A stretch of 64,000 bases of DNA from Candidatus Bathyarchaeota archaeon (GCA_026014585.1 JAOZIA010000002.1:465960-529959); one strand, 5' to 3'; shown: positions 43,283 through 52,625, counted from the stretch's first letter. Program-made: numbers and translations. The notes: a model not told the origin generated them from the sequence alone.

Positions 43283-43316
43283 ACCGCGGTAGATGATATT
43301 AGGCTGGGAAATAACA

Positions 43317-44666
43317 ATGGCACTAGACCGACTAGGTTCTTCATTGACCAACGCCGTAAAAAAACTCTTCAAAGCCTCCGTAGTGGACGAAGCAGCAGTC
43401 AAAGAACTAGTCCGGGACATACAACGCGCCCTACTTCAAGCAGACGTAAACGTGCAACTGGTGCTACAAATCTCCAAACGCATTGAAGAGCGCGCGTTAA
43501 ACGAGAAGATGCCGCCTGGAATTTCAAGGCGTGAGCACGTTATCAAAGTTGTTTATGAAGAATTAACACGGTTCGTAGGTGACAAGCCTGTTCCGCTTAA
43601 AGTTGACCCAGGCTCAAAAAAAGTCATTATGCTAGTCGACATTCAGGGTTCAGGCAAAACCACACATGCTGCTAAACTTGCACGATACTTCCAGAAGCGC
43701 GGTTTAAAGGTTGGCTTAATTGCTGCTGACACTTACCGTCCAGGTGCATATGCACAGCTTCAACAGTTAGCAACCCGAATTAATGTTCCAATTTATGGTG
43801 AAGCCAAAGCCAAAGATCCAGTTAAAGTCGCAAAAGCAGGCTTCAAACAATTCCCCGACCGCGAACTCATAATCGTCGACACTGCTGGTCGTCACAAAGA
43901 AGAAAAAGACCTCATCAAGGAAATGAAAGACCTTGAAAAAAACATCCACCCCGACGAAGTTATCATGGTAATCGACGGCACCATCGGACAACAAGCATCG
44001 GCGCAGGCAAAAACCTTCCATGAAGCAACCCCCATCGGCGCCATCATCGTCACCAAACTTGACGGTTCAAGCCGTGGAGGAGGCGCACTCTCAGCGGTAG
44101 CAGCAACAGGCGCACCCATCAAATTCATCGGTACAGGCGAAAAAGTTGAGGACATCGAATCCTTTGTGCCCTCCCGCTTTGTTGGTCGCCTGCTGGGTAT
44201 GGGTGATTTGGATACGTTGTTGGAAAAGGTTCATGATGCTGAGGTTGAGGTGCCTCAAAAGAAAGTTAAAGACATCATGAGCGGCAAATTCACTTTAACT
44301 GACATGTATGAGCAGTTCCAAGCCGTCAAAAAGATGGGTCCCTTCAAAAAAGTCATGTCTATGTTGCCTGGTATGAGTTATAATGTTCCAGATGAGATGC
44401 TAAACACTGCAGAGGGTCGCCTTGAGAAATGGGGCGTGATTATCCAGTCAATGACGCCTCAGGAAAAAGAAAACCCCAAAGTCTTCAATTCCTCACGCAT
44501 AAAACGAGTAGCCCGAGGCTCAGGAACATCTGAAAAAGAAGTCAAAGAACTCCTCAAGCAGTACGTTATGATGCGTAAAATGCTCAAAATGTTTAAGCAC
44601 AACAAACGCAAGATGCCCTTTGGCTTGGGCGGTGCAGGCAAAGGTTTACCGCCAGGATTAAAGTAG
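43317..44666 (+). CDS. srp54: Signal recognition particle GTPase SRP54
   Basis: A 449-residue SRP54 with N, G and M domains. The G domain has P-loop [11 protein letters not shown] (about 110-120), [20 protein letters not shown] and [14 protein letters not shown]. The residue opening Walker A is Asp (VDIQGSGKT) where most SRP54 have Gly. The M domain carries the RNA-binding [16 protein letters not shown] and a Met-rich segment. It targets ribosome-nascent chains to SecYE. ATG 43317 chosen from promoter spacing. First gene of a long translation block. Confidence 0.96.
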   Translation: MALDRLGSSLTNAVKKLFKASVVDEAAVKELVRDIQRALLQADVNVQLVLQISKRIEERALNEKMPPGISRREHVIKVVYEELTRFVGDKPVPLKVDPGSKKVIMLVDIQGSGKTTHAAKLARYFQKRGLKVGLIAADTYRPGAYAQLQQLATRINVPIYGEAKAKDPVKVAKAGFKQFPDRELIIVDTAGRHKEEKDLIKEMKDLEKNIHPDEVIMVIDGTIGQQASAQAKTFHEATPIGAIIVTKLDGSSRGGGALSAVAATGAPIKFIGTGEKVEDIESFVPSRFVGRLLGMGDLDTLLEKVHDAEVEVPQKKVKDIMSGKFTLTDMYEQFQAVKKMGPFKKVMSMLPGMSYNVPDEMLNTAEGRLEKWGVIIQSMTPQEKENPKVFNSSRIKRVARGSGTSEKEVKELLKQYVMMRKMLKMFKHNKRKMPFGLGGAGKGLPPGLK

Positions 44667-44675
44667 GTTTCACAG

Positions 44676-46004
44676 ATGGATGTTTTAGAAAAAGCCTACC
44701 AGTTGCTCAGTAGTTATCCCCTTTGTGACCACTGCCTAGGACGCCAACTCGCAGCTTTAGGCTACTGCATGGAAAATGACGTCCGCGGCAAAGCCCTCAA
44801 AATCAGCTTAACCATGCAGGCAAACCTGCTTGCAGCTGAAAAAAATCCTGATGGCATTAATCAACTCAAGATTTTGGCAACTAATGGGTTTTCTAAAGAA
44901 GCGAAAGAAACCCTAAAACACCTAAAACAAGAAGTTCCAGAGGTTGAAGGGCTAAAATGTTTCTTATGTGACGACAGATTTGCTGAGGCTAACACTTTTT
45001 TGGATAACGCGTTAGCTATTTTGGCTGATTATGAATATTCCACTTTCTTAGTTGGTATCGAGTTGCCTGTTGCGGTTGAGGAGCGGGAAGACGAGTTCAA
45101 AGCTTCCCAAAACATAATCTACGGTGAAAGCCTCCGTCATGAGTTTGGCAGGGTATTGGGTAAAGGCTTAGCTGTTCGGGCGGGCAAAGAAGCCGAGTAT
45201 CTAACACCTGACATAGCCGTGGTCTTTAACCCGTTTACTGGTAACATAAAACTTCAGGTTAACCCACTGTTTGTAGGTGGCAAATACCGAAAGCTTGTCC
45301 GCACGATTCCGCAGTCCAAATGGTTCTGTAGCTGCCGCGGAAAAGGCTGTCCTAAATGTGGCGGAACAGGGAAACTTTATCCTGAATCCGTTGAAGAGCT
45401 CTCATCTAACGCGTTGCTTGAAGTAGCACAGGGGGAAGAGGAGTTTTTCCATGCTTCTGGTCGTGAGGATATTGATGCACGGATGCTAGGCAGCGGTAGA
45501 CCGTTTATTGTTGAGATTTCTAAACCGAAAAAGCGCTTTATTGACTTAAAACAAATCGAAGCTGCAGTCAATGAATCTGCGGTGGGTAAGGTTGAGGTTT
45601 CAGGATTACACTTTTCCAGCCGTGATGATGTTCGACACTTGAAGAAGGGTGAGACTGCCCAGAAGGAGTATGCGTTGTTGGCTGAGTTTGAAAAGGAACT
45701 TTCTGAGGCGGATTTGCGCACTATTGAAGAAAACTTCTCAGAAATTACGATTAAACAGCAGACTCCAAAACGTGTTGTGCATCGAAGGGCAGATATTGTG
45801 CGGGAAAGGTACATATATAAGGTTAAAGTTAAGAAGGTGTCGCTTAAGCGGGCTCTGCTTGAAATAAAATGTCAAGGTGGGCTCTACGTTAAAGAATTGG
45901 TGTCTGGCGATGACGGAAGAACAGTCCCAAACGTGTCTGACACGCTCAATAACAGGGCGAAGACGCTTAAGCTTGACGTCGTCAATGTAATAATAGATGA
46001 ATAG
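44676..46004 (+). CDS. pus10: tRNA pseudouridine synthase Pus10
   Basis: A 442-residue Pus10, the archaeal enzyme making pseudouridine 54 and 55 in the T loop of tRNA. N-terminal CDHC and CFLC (zinc) precede a THUMP-like domain; a second zinc site reads CSCRGKGCPKCGG. The catalytic Asp lies in ASGREDIDARMLGSGRPF, which matches the pseudouridine synthase motif. The C-terminal YVKELVSGDDGRTVPNVSD is also conserved. It starts 9 bp after srp54. Confidence 0.93.
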   Translation: MDVLEKAYQLLSSYPLCDHCLGRQLAALGYCMENDVRGKALKISLTMQANLLAAEKNPDGINQLKILATNGFSKEAKETLKHLKQEVPEVEGLKCFLCDDRFAEANTFLDNALAILADYEYSTFLVGIELPVAVEEREDEFKASQNIIYGESLRHEFGRVLGKGLAVRAGKEAEYLTPDIAVVFNPFTGNIKLQVNPLFVGGKYRKLVRTIPQSKWFCSCRGKGCPKCGGTGKLYPESVEELSSNALLEVAQGEEEFFHASGREDIDARMLGSGRPFIVEISKPKKRFIDLKQIEAAVNESAVGKVEVSGLHFSSRDDVRHLKKGETAQKEYALLAEFEKELSEADLRTIEENFSEITIKQQTPKRVVHRRADIVRERYIYKVKVKKVSLKRALLEIKCQGGLYVKELVSGDDGRTVPNVSDTLNNRAKTLKLDVVNVIIDE

Positions 46005-46011
46005 GTGAAAT

Positions 46012-46311
46012 ATGATGAGAGGTTCAAAAGGATACTATGCTGGTACACGAAGTCTTCTAACGAAGCCTAATCGTGAAAGAGGAAAACCACAAATCAGCAA
46101 ACTGCTACGCGAGTATGCTCCAGGTTCACAAGTAATCATAAAAATGAACTCCAGCGTACAAAAAAGCATGCCTCACAAACGCTTCCACGGCAAAATAGGC
46201 AAAGTTGTTGAGAAGCGCGGAAGAGCATACGTTGTGGATGTTCCACAGGGTGAAGCAATTAAACAAATTATTGTCCGCTCTGACCACTTAGAGCCATACC
46301 AAGGCAGTTGA
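46012..46311 (+). CDS. rpl21e: Ribosomal protein L21e
   Basis: A 99-residue basic protein with the typical archaeal/eukaryotic L21e pattern: GSKGYYAGTRSLLTKP, SKLLREYAPGSQVIIKMNSSVQKSMPHKRFHGKIG and KVVEKRGRAYVV. It begins 7 bp after pus10 and precedes rpo4, as in many archaea. ATG 46012 or the ATG immediately following. Confidence 0.95.
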   Translation: MMRGSKGYYAGTRSLLTKPNRERGKPQISKLLREYAPGSQVIIKMNSSVQKSMPHKRFHGKIGKVVEKRGRAYVVDVPQGEAIKQIIVRSDHLEPYQGS

Positions 46312-46319
46312 GCTAGAAA

Positions 46320-46658
46320 ATGAGTAAACGGGAAATAAGTGAAAAACGTCTCACTTTGCCCCAAGTAAAAGCAATACTTGACGGCATCGGCGAGGAAAAC
46401 CTAGACCAGTATCAGCGTCGAACACTCGACTACGTAAACAAGTTCAGCAAAGTCACTTCTGAAAAAGCAGAGGAACTTCTCTCTAAACTTGTCAGCGAAT
46501 ACGAACTTGATGAAGTTGAAGCCGTCATGATAATCAACTGTATGCCTGAAACTGTGGATGAACTCAAAATTTTCTTGGCTGGTGGACGCAAAATTATTGA
46601 AGCCTCAAAACTGGACTCTATAGTTGCCCTTCTAAACGAGAGCAGAACCCTTCAATAA
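46320..46658 (+). CDS. rpo4: RNA polymerase subunit Rpo4 (RpoF)
   Basis: A 112-residue Rpo4 with the HRDC-like helical fold: LPQVKAILDGIGE, QYQRRTLDYVNKFSKV and LVSEYELDEVEAVMIINCMPETVDEL. Rpo4 pairs with Rpo7 in the polymerase stalk; rpo7 is not in this window. It follows L21e by 8 bp, the usual archaeal order. Confidence 0.92.
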   Translation: MSKREISEKRLTLPQVKAILDGIGEENLDQYQRRTLDYVNKFSKVTSEKAEELLSKLVSEYELDEVEAVMIINCMPETVDELKIFLAGGRKIIEASKLDSIVALLNESRTLQ

Positions 46659-46718
46659 CCCCCCTACTAATGCTAAGTATTTTAAGCAGTAACCGCCAAT
46701 AAGTTAACGGAAGGTTCA

Positions 46719-47294
46719 GTGAAGATTATGGAAAAGCGCTACGAGGAGTACGCTTACGTGCTAGATTTCCTACAGCACGGCAAGCCAGGCTTTCGCCCAA
46801 CAGGACGAGCAGGTTACAGAGCGGGAGCCCTAATTCAGTGTGTCGGGGAAGAATTTTTCACATTACTTGAGGCATTAGTCAAAGAAGAACTGGTGCTAAA
46901 ACCTGGCGACCGCGTTTATGTGGGCAAGGATTCCCGGCAAGAAGTCACCTACATTATTGGTCGCATCGGCTATGAAGAGTTGACTGCCTCAGCTAAAGCT
47001 GACCTTCAAGGCGTCATTACCCGTATAGTGACAAACCGTGAGAAATGGTTTGTTAACTTCTTTAACACCACTCGCGCCATTACCCCGCGTATGCATGCGT
47101 TGGAGTTGGTGCCTGGGATTGGAAAAAAGTACATGTGGCAAGTGATAAATGAGCGCACAAAGAAACCGTTTGAAAGCTTTGAGGACTTGCAAAAACGCAC
47201 AGAACTCCCCAGTCCTGCTAAGTTGATTACAAAGCGGGTTATGGAGGAGCTTGAAGGTGACAGCAAGTACCGTCTTTTCACGCGGGCGCAGTAA
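46719..47294 (+). CDS. DUF655 RNA-binding family protein
   Basis: A 191-residue DUF655 protein: EEYAYVLDFLQHGKPG near the start, GDRVYVGKDSR, then a helix-hairpin-helix part with MHALELVPGIGKKYMWQVINERTKKPFESFEDL. The HhH motif suggests nucleic-acid binding. It typically lies between rpo4 and ksgA, as here, with a probable role in ribosome or RNA maturation. GTG 46719 opens it; the ATG three codons on may be the start. Confidence 0.85.
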   Translation: MKIMEKRYEEYAYVLDFLQHGKPGFRPTGRAGYRAGALIQCVGEEFFTLLEALVKEELVLKPGDRVYVGKDSRQEVTYIIGRIGYEELTASAKADLQGVITRIVTNREKWFVNFFNTTRAITPRMHALELVPGIGKKYMWQVINERTKKPFESFEDLQKRTELPSPAKLITKRVMEELEGDSKYRLFTRAQ

Positions 47295-47303
47295 GGCTTT
47301 AGA

Positions 47304-48122
47304 ATGATTCTTGAGGAAACGAAGCAGCTGCTTCGAACCCATCGATTAACACCGAACAAGCTGCTTGGCCAAAACTTCATGATAGAAGATGCTTTCTACC
47401 CTAAAATGTGCACGTACTCAGCTCTCAATAGTTCGGATGTGGTATTGGATGCTGGAGCAGGTTTTGGTTTTCTATCGAAATTTCTTTCCTCAAGGTGCAA
47501 GAGTGTGGTTGCTGTTGAAAAAGACTGCCAAGTTGCAGGTGTGCTCTGTGAACAAGTCCAGGGTTTAGTTAACGTGCAGGTGATTGTGGCTGATGTTTTA
47601 ACTGCTGAATTGCCCCCATTCAATAAAGCCGTCGCGATTCCTCCCTATTACTTGTCTTCTAAGCTGGTGCTGTGGCTGCTTGAGCGCAAAGTGGATTGCG
47701 CCGTGATGATTGTGCAGACTGAATTTGCTAATCGTCTTGTTGCACCTGTGGGGAGTGAAGATTATGGTTGGTTAACAGTTGCTACTTATCAAGCCGCTGA
47801 TGCGGAAATTCTGGATACTGTAAGCAAGGAAATGTTTTATCCACAGCCCGAAGTGGACTCAGTGATTGTCCGGCTAAAACCTTGGAGCAAGCCACCCTTC
47901 AACGTTGAAAATGAAGCCTTGTTTAGGCAACTGGCAAAATGGCTCTTCACCCAACGCAACAAGAAACTCACAAATGCGCTTGTTCCTTTCCTCAAAAACA
48001 CGTTTAAACTCTGCAAAGAGGACGCAGAAAAGAAAGCCGCCAACTTGCCCTACGCCGACAAACGTGCTCGTGAATTGTCACCTGAAAACTTTGGAGAATT
48101 AGCTGATGCACTCTCAAACTAA
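47304..48122 (+). CDS. ksgA: KsgA/Dim1-type rRNA adenine dimethyltransferase with altered motif IV
   Basis: A 272-residue Rossmann methyltransferase in the syntenic position of KsgA, which dimethylates two adenines near the 3' end of 16S rRNA. GQNFMIEDA and the SAM motif LDAGAGFGFLSKFL are present, and the C-terminal helical domain fits. Motif IV, normally N-[LI]-P-Y-[NQS], reads IPPYYLSS (about 112-119): the catalytic Asn is Ile. Activity is therefore doubtful or altered. It starts 9 bp after the DUF655 gene and overlaps the next gene by 17 bp. Confidence 0.85.
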   Translation: MILEETKQLLRTHRLTPNKLLGQNFMIEDAFYPKMCTYSALNSSDVVLDAGAGFGFLSKFLSSRCKSVVAVEKDCQVAGVLCEQVQGLVNVQVIVADVLTAELPPFNKAVAIPPYYLSSKLVLWLLERKVDCAVMIVQTEFANRLVAPVGSEDYGWLTVATYQAADAEILDTVSKEMFYPQPEVDSVIVRLKPWSKPPFNVENEALFRQLAKWLFTQRNKKLTNALVPFLKNTFKLCKEDAEKKAANLPYADKRARELSPENFGELADALSN

Positions 48123-48726
48123 ACGTGTCTGTTTCGGCGATTTGGTTTTTGATGTTTGCGACGATGTTTATGAGCCATCGGAGGACTCGTTTCTTTTTGC
48201 CCAAAACCTGACTGTACATCCGTCTGATTGGGTACTGGATTTAGGAACAGGAAGCGGCATACTAGCGATTCTATCCGCAAAGACAGCCCGTCGCGTGACT
48301 GCCGTAGACATTAACCCTTACGCAATCCGCTGCGCCAAAGCCAACGCAAAGGTTAACCACCTGAATGGGAAAATGGATTTTTTGCAAGCCGACCTTTTTT
48401 CAGCCTTTCATAATCCCAAATTTAACGTGATTCTGTTTAATGCGCCCTATTTGCCCTCTGAAGAGGGTGAGGCAGACAATTGGATTGGGCGTTCATGGGC
48501 AGGCGGCGCAAGCGGACGGGACGTTATTGACCAATTCCTTGCTGTGGTTCCCCAGTTTTTGGCGATTGATGGGCGGGTTTTTTTGATGCAATCTACTTTG
48601 GCAGATGAAAAAGAGACTATCTGCCGTTTTGAGAAGCAGGGCTTTAAAGCGGGAGTTGTGGCTTCTTTGGCTTTGCCCTTCTTTGAAACCTTAACACTCA
48701 TTGAAGCCGTGGTTGCAAACAGATAA
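48106..48726 (+). CDS. HemK/Mtq2-like protein methyltransferase
   Basis: A 206-residue class I methyltransferase. It has the N-terminal VYEPSEDSFLFAQNL of the HemK2/Mtq2 group (partner of Trm112), the SAM motif VLDLGTGSGILAIL and DINPYAIRCAKAN. The catalytic N-P-P-Y reads NAPYLPS, keeping Asn, Pro and Tyr. Members methylate the Gln of release factor aRF1 (GGQ). It overlaps ksgA by 17 bp, indicating coupled translation. ATG 48106. Confidence 0.88.
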   Translation: MHSQTKRVCFGDLVFDVCDDVYEPSEDSFLFAQNLTVHPSDWVLDLGTGSGILAILSAKTARRVTAVDINPYAIRCAKANAKVNHLNGKMDFLQADLFSAFHNPKFNVILFNAPYLPSEEGEADNWIGRSWAGGASGRDVIDQFLAVVPQFLAIDGRVFLMQSTLADEKETICRFEKQGFKAGVVASLALPFFETLTLIEAVVANR

Positions 48727-48762
48727 AAGCCTAAACTTGCTTACATAGAACGGGGATTATTC

Positions 48763-49092
48763 GTGACGATTTGGTTTTATGTTAAAACAAACGATGAACC
48801 TAAAGATGTTGGAACAGTGGTTTGTAACGCAAACTATACAGAGGGCAAGCATCCTGAAGACAAATACTCTTGGGTTATGGAACCGGGTAGAGACGCGCCG
48901 GATTACTGGGAAATCAAAGGAGTATATGCACCTCTCAAAGAAATTTCGACCGTGGGCATCGTTAACCGTGTTGGTGACTCGGTGGTTTTATCAGAAATCG
49001 ATGACGCTTTGGCACCCAACATTGCCGACCCATTGATTGAGAAATACGGATTTGACAAGGTAAAATGGCTAGTCGTTTTCACTCCAAAATAA
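48763..49092 (+). CDS. 109-residue protein of unknown function
   Basis: A compact soluble alpha/beta protein beginning TIWFYVKTNDEPKDVGTVVC, with alternating hydrophobic strands and an acidic centre (YSWVMEPGRDAPDYWEIKGVY). No family is recognised. GTG 48763 starts it, 36 bp after the HemK-like gene, so it may belong to the same transcript. A repeat element shared with the 33.3-kb region follows its end. Confidence 0.6.
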   Translation: MTIWFYVKTNDEPKDVGTVVCNANYTEGKHPEDKYSWVMEPGRDAPDYWEIKGVYAPLKEISTVGIVNRVGDSVVLSEIDDALAPNIADPLIEKYGFDKVKWLVVFTPK

Positions 49093-49119
49093 CCTGACCT
49101 TGCCCAAGGTTTTTGGTTT

Positions 49120-49195
49120 GAAAATATGTGCCATTAGGGACCTACCCCTCTATAGTTTCTGCAATGAATAACTAATAGGACCCAAATATGCCTAT
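49120..49195 (+). repeat. Short dispersed repeat, copy B
   Basis: The core at about 49131-49172 (CATTAGGGACCTA, CCCCTCTATAGTTTCTGCA, then AATAACTAATAGG) matches copy A at about 33303-33347 with few differences. It lies in the convergent spacer between the 109-residue gene and the dCMP deaminase gene. Copy A is between two same-strand genes, so orientation relative to genes differs. Confidence 0.5.
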
Positions 49196-49217
49196 CAGTT
49201 TCTGAATGAAAAGCTGG

Positions 49218-49700
49218 TTATTGCTTATCGTATTTTTCTACTTCATCATTAACGATGCAAAGCTCGATTCCTGCCTGCTTAAACATTTCAATCGTATCTG
49301 CGTCGGCATGGTAGCGTTTGGTGCAGACCACCCGTTTAATGCCCGCATTAATAATCATCATCGCGCAGGTTCGACACGGCGTCATTTTGCAAAACAGTGT
49401 TGAGCCTTCTAGTGGTATGCCAAAGCGTGCGGCTTGAAGAATCGCATTTTGCTCGGCGTGCAGGGTCCGTACGCAGTGCTGGGTGATTTCACCGTTGCCA
49501 TTGGTGACTGTGCGTAGGTCATGGCCAACTTCGTCACAGTGTGGCAGTCCTGCTGGAGCACCAACGTAGCCTGTAGTCATGATGCGTTTGTCTTTAACGA
49601 TAACTGCACCGCATTTTCCGCGGTCACATGTAGCACGTGCAGCTACAGCTTCACACATATCCAAGAAGTACCTGTCCCAATCTGGTCTTGAGTTAGGCAT
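49218..49700 (-). CDS. dCMP deaminase (ComEB-type cytidine/deoxycytidylate deaminase)
   Basis: A 160-residue zinc deaminase converting dCMP to dUMP for dTMP synthesis. Zinc and catalytic motifs are TLHAEQNAI (His, Glu) and MTPCRTCAMMI (two Cys). RPDWDRYFLDMCEAVAARATCDRGKCGAVIVKD is the standard N-terminal sequence of the family. Start ATG 49700. It stands between a convergent gene and the THUMP methyltransferase on the same strand. Confidence 0.92.
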   Translation of the reverse strand: MPNSRPDWDRYFLDMCEAVAARATCDRGKCGAVIVKDKRIMTTGYVGAPAGLPHCDEVGHDLRTVTNGNGEITQHCVRTLHAEQNAILQAARFGIPLEGSTLFCKMTPCRTCAMMIINAGIKRVVCTKRYHADADTIEMFKQAGIELCIVNDEVEKYDKQ

Positions 49701-49769
49701 AAATTTCCATCCTTGAGTTTAAAAATTAGTGGCGCTCGAAATTAATAAAAAATTCGCCAAACATCACCA

Positions 49770-51080
49770 TCAATAAAGGTTTATTTTTTGGAAAATGTGA
49801 ATTTCCCTGCCAATCTTGTGCCGCTCATCCGTTTCAACCAATGATGATAACTCACCAAGATTTTTCTCCAAAAAAGCGCTGTCACCAAACATTTCCTTGC
49901 CAAACGGAGCCACAACAGTGAAGCCCGCCTCTTGGGCTTTTTGTGCAATATTCATAGTGACAATGTCGCCTGAACGCGATACAATATAGGGTGTAACCAA
50001 AACAAGTCTGCCTCCTTCACGTAGCACGTTGAAGGCTTCTCTAACAAACCCAGAGAATAAGGGGTCAAGTTTGTTGATGACTTTGTGTGCGTAAGGCGTT
50101 GTTGGGATTTGTTTTAGTGGGGGCCCCAAATCAGGTTCGGTAACGATGCAGTCAACATTTTCAAACCCGACTTTACTGGTTAAATTGCCAACGTTACCCA
50201 CAATGACACGGAACTTTGCATTTGGCAAATCATACTCTTGACGTATCCATTCCAGATTCTCAGTAGCCGCATTTACACACCACGTGTTGATATCCAAACC
50301 CACCGCTTCAGCTTTAGCCAGCAAGGCCTCCTGCAAAACCGTGCCCACACCACAAAACGGGTCAAGCACAACCTTGCCTTCCTTGCAATGTGACAAGTTT
50401 AGCATGATTCTTGCCAGTCTAGGTGGCATGCCGTAGATGACGCGTTGTCTGGGTTTGTAGACATCTCTTTTCTGGAACTCAAAGGGATTATGCACCGCAG
50501 TTGTGATGGCAACCCAAACCTTCTCTTTTCCGACACAGAAGAGCACTTCGCCTCTGCTTTCGATGAGGTTTTTCTTTAGAACTTCCACGTGGCTAAGCTG
50601 GGCGGCTCTTCTTTCCTTGCTAAACCCCATGAACTGTGACTTCTTACCAGCGCTTGCCAACTCCTTTTTGATAATGCTACCAACAGTGCGTTGAATTTGT
50701 CCTGAAAGTTGCCTAAACTGCTTATCCGCGCAGTAAACACTAACACCAAAAAACGCTTTCTCATCAGTTGCATTTTTTTCAATCTCGTCAACAATGCCGC
50801 TTAAACTTATTTGCTCGGTTATTTGTGCTTGGGCTTGCTTGTTTTTTTCAAGAAACGCCAACCTTGCGGCTTCAGTTGGGAACTCAGTTTGTACATCTGC
50901 AATTTTTATTGTCCCACCCAAATCCTCAATAGCACCTATTTTCTGTTCTAGGTCAAATACAAAGAATTCTTTGGAAACAAAAACTGTTTGAAAGGTTTCT
51001 TGTCTTGCTTGAAAGTAGGTTATGAGCTCTGCTAGGGAGAGTTTCCAGTTTTTTCCTGAAATAAATAATTGGGTTGGCAT
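49770..51080 (-). CDS. THUMP-domain RNA methyltransferase (Trm11/TrmG10-like)
   Basis: A 436-residue protein with an N-terminal THUMP-type region (about 60-190, including KAFFGVSVYC) and a C-terminal SAM methyltransferase domain. The central MPPRLARIMLNLSHCKEGKVVLDPFCGVGTVLQEAL is typical of tRNA guanosine-N2 methyltransferases. Motif IV, usually D-P-P-Y-G, reads TEPDLGPPL, so base specificity cannot be assigned. ATG 51080. It is divergent from the L10e gene. Confidence 0.8.
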   Translation of the reverse strand: MPTQLFISGKNWKLSLAELITYFQARQETFQTVFVSKEFFVFDLEQKIGAIEDLGGTIKIADVQTEFPTEAARLAFLEKNKQAQAQITEQISLSGIVDEIEKNATDEKAFFGVSVYCADKQFRQLSGQIQRTVGSIIKKELASAGKKSQFMGFSKERRAAQLSHVEVLKKNLIESRGEVLFCVGKEKVWVAITTAVHNPFEFQKRDVYKPRQRVIYGMPPRLARIMLNLSHCKEGKVVLDPFCGVGTVLQEALLAKAEAVGLDINTWCVNAATENLEWIRQEYDLPNAKFRVIVGNVGNLTSKVGFENVDCIVTEPDLGPPLKQIPTTPYAHKVINKLDPLFSGFVREAFNVLREGGRLVLVTPYIVSRSGDIVTMNIAQKAQEAGFTVVAPFGKEMFGDSAFLEKNLGELSSLVETDERHKIGREIHIFQKINLY

Positions 51081-51191
51081 TGGAAAAGGTACAAGTTAAT
51101 TAGGGTATTTAAGTAAATAATGTGGGCGTGGAGAAAAATCCTGTATTTTGTGAGGGTTTTCTCGATAAGACAGGGTGTATAATTACAAATC

Positions 51192-51200
51192 GTTTAAATA
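51192..51200 (+). promoter_or_regulatory. TATA box of the L10e gene
   Basis: gtttaaata at 51192-51200 places transcription start near 51220. This falls after the first two in-frame starts (51175 and 51208) and before the ATG at 51235, supporting the last as the true start. Confidence 0.5.
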
Positions 51201-51234
51201 CCCCCTGATGAGTAATGCTAAAAAGGGACGTTGC

Positions 51235-51789
51235 ATGCACGCAAGAAACTTCAGGCACGTAAAAAACCGCGCCTACACACGGAAAAAGTTCGCTAAAGGT
51301 TTTCCCCCACCAAAAATCGTAAAGTTCACTATGGGCGATACTAAAGCGACTTTCACAGTTCAAGGACAACTCATAGCTTTAGAACGCGCTCAAATACGCC
51401 ACAGCGCCCTCGAGGCCGCGCGTGTAGCTACAAACCGCGTTTTAATGGATAAACTCATAAACGATTACCTCATGGTTGTCCATCCATATCCACACATTAT
51501 CTTAAGAGAAAACAAAATGATTTTTGGCGCTCACGCAGACAGGCTTCAACAGGGAATGCGTCGCTCCTTTGGCACAGCCGTGGGAACCGCAGCCAAAGTT
51601 GAAGTTAACCAGCCAATCATAACTGTAAAAGTAAACGCTACAGCGTTAGAAACAGCCAAAGAATCACTTAAACGTGGAAGCGCTAAACTTCCGATTCCTT
51701 GCAAAATAGTAATGACTAAAATCGAAGAATCTCCTGAAGCGCCACAAGCGGCAGAAGCAGCCGCCCCCACGGAGACGGAATCGGATTGA
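51235..51789 (+). CDS. rpl10e: Ribosomal protein L10e (uL16)
   Basis: A 184-residue L10e/uL16: HARNFRHVKNRAYTRKKFAKGFPPPKIVKFTMGD at the N-terminus, IRHSALEAARVATNR, HPYPHIILRENKM, GADRLQQGMRRSFG-type segment. The Glu/Ala/Pro-rich C-terminal tail is an extension. ATG 51235 is chosen because the TATA box and AAGGGA fit it; two upstream in-frame ATGs are unlikely. Its stop overlaps the TTG start of the next gene. Confidence 0.93.
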   Translation: MHARNFRHVKNRAYTRKKFAKGFPPPKIVKFTMGDTKATFTVQGQLIALERAQIRHSALEAARVATNRVLMDKLINDYLMVVHPYPHIILRENKMIFGAHADRLQQGMRRSFGTAVGTAAKVEVNQPIITVKVNATALETAKESLKRGSAKLPIPCKIVMTKIEESPEAPQAAEAAAPTETESD

Positions 51790-52616
51790 GTGCCCACAGA
51801 AAAGATCTGGTTTTATGGTTTGATAATGTAAGAAACACGGACGTTGCAATCGTTGGCGGCAAAAACGCAAGTCTAGGTGAAATGATTAATGCTGGCTTGC
51901 CCGTGCCAAACGGGTTTGCCGTAACCGCTTATTCTTACGAAAAATTTATTGAAGAAACACAAATCGCACAGAAAATCTATGCAATCATCACGGAAACCGT
52001 AACTGATCCAAACGATCCCAAACAGTACGAGGTTGCTTCTAAAAAAATCCGTGAACTCATCGAAAAAACCCCAATGCCCAAAGCAATTGAGGATGCCATA
52101 AAATCAGCATACAGCAAATTAAACAATCGATATAACCTAAAAGAAACCTTCGTAGCGGTCCGTTCAAGCGCAACCGCAGAAGACCTTCCTGACGCATCCT
52201 TTGCGGGTCAACAGGAAACATACCTCAACGTAAAAGGTGAAGAAGACCTAATCACCAAAGTTGTCAAATGCTGGAGCAGCCTATTTACTCCCCGCGCAAT
52301 CTTTTACCGCAACGAGAAAAACTTTGCTCACGATAAAGTCTTCATCAGTGTTGGCGTACAGAAAATGGTCAACAGCCGCGCTGCAGGTGTCATGTTCACA
52401 ATTAATCCAGTAACTGGTAACCGTGAAGAAATTGTTATCGAAGGCAACTTTGGTTTAGGTGAAACCGTTGTTTCAGGTGCAGTAAACCCTGACGATTTCG
52501 TGGTTGACAAAGCTACTTCTCAAATCAAATCACGACGTATCGCACGCAAAACCGTCAAGTACGTTCGTGACCCCGCAACTGGCAAAACCGTGCACATTGA
52601 CATTCCTGAAGAGTAA
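51786..52616 (+). CDS. ppsA: PEP synthase, N-terminal part (ends at in-frame TAA)
   Basis: The first 276 residues of phosphoenolpyruvate synthase: WFDNVRNTDVAIVGGKNASLGEMI, then the PPDK_N ATP-grasp nucleotide-binding region with RSSATAEDLPDASFAGQQETYLN and FSVGVQKMV-type strands. It stops at TAA 52614-52616 where homologues continue with a Lys or Arg; the sequence resumes in the same frame. The break falls inside the ATP-grasp domain. TTG 51786 overlaps the L10e stop (TTGA), which suggests coupling, though this start is less certain. Confidence 0.82.
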   Translation: MSAHRKDLVLWFDNVRNTDVAIVGGKNASLGEMINAGLPVPNGFAVTAYSYEKFIEETQIAQKIYAIITETVTDPNDPKQYEVASKKIRELIEKTPMPKAIEDAIKSAYSKLNNRYNLKETFVAVRSSATAEDLPDASFAGQQETYLNVKGEEDLITKVVKCWSSLFTPRAIFYRNEKNFAHDKVFISVGVQKMVNSRAAGVMFTINPVTGNREEIVIEGNFGLGETVVSGAVNPDDFVVDKATSQIKSRRIARKTVKYVRDPATGKTVHIDIPEE

Positions 52617-52625
52617 CAAAAAATT

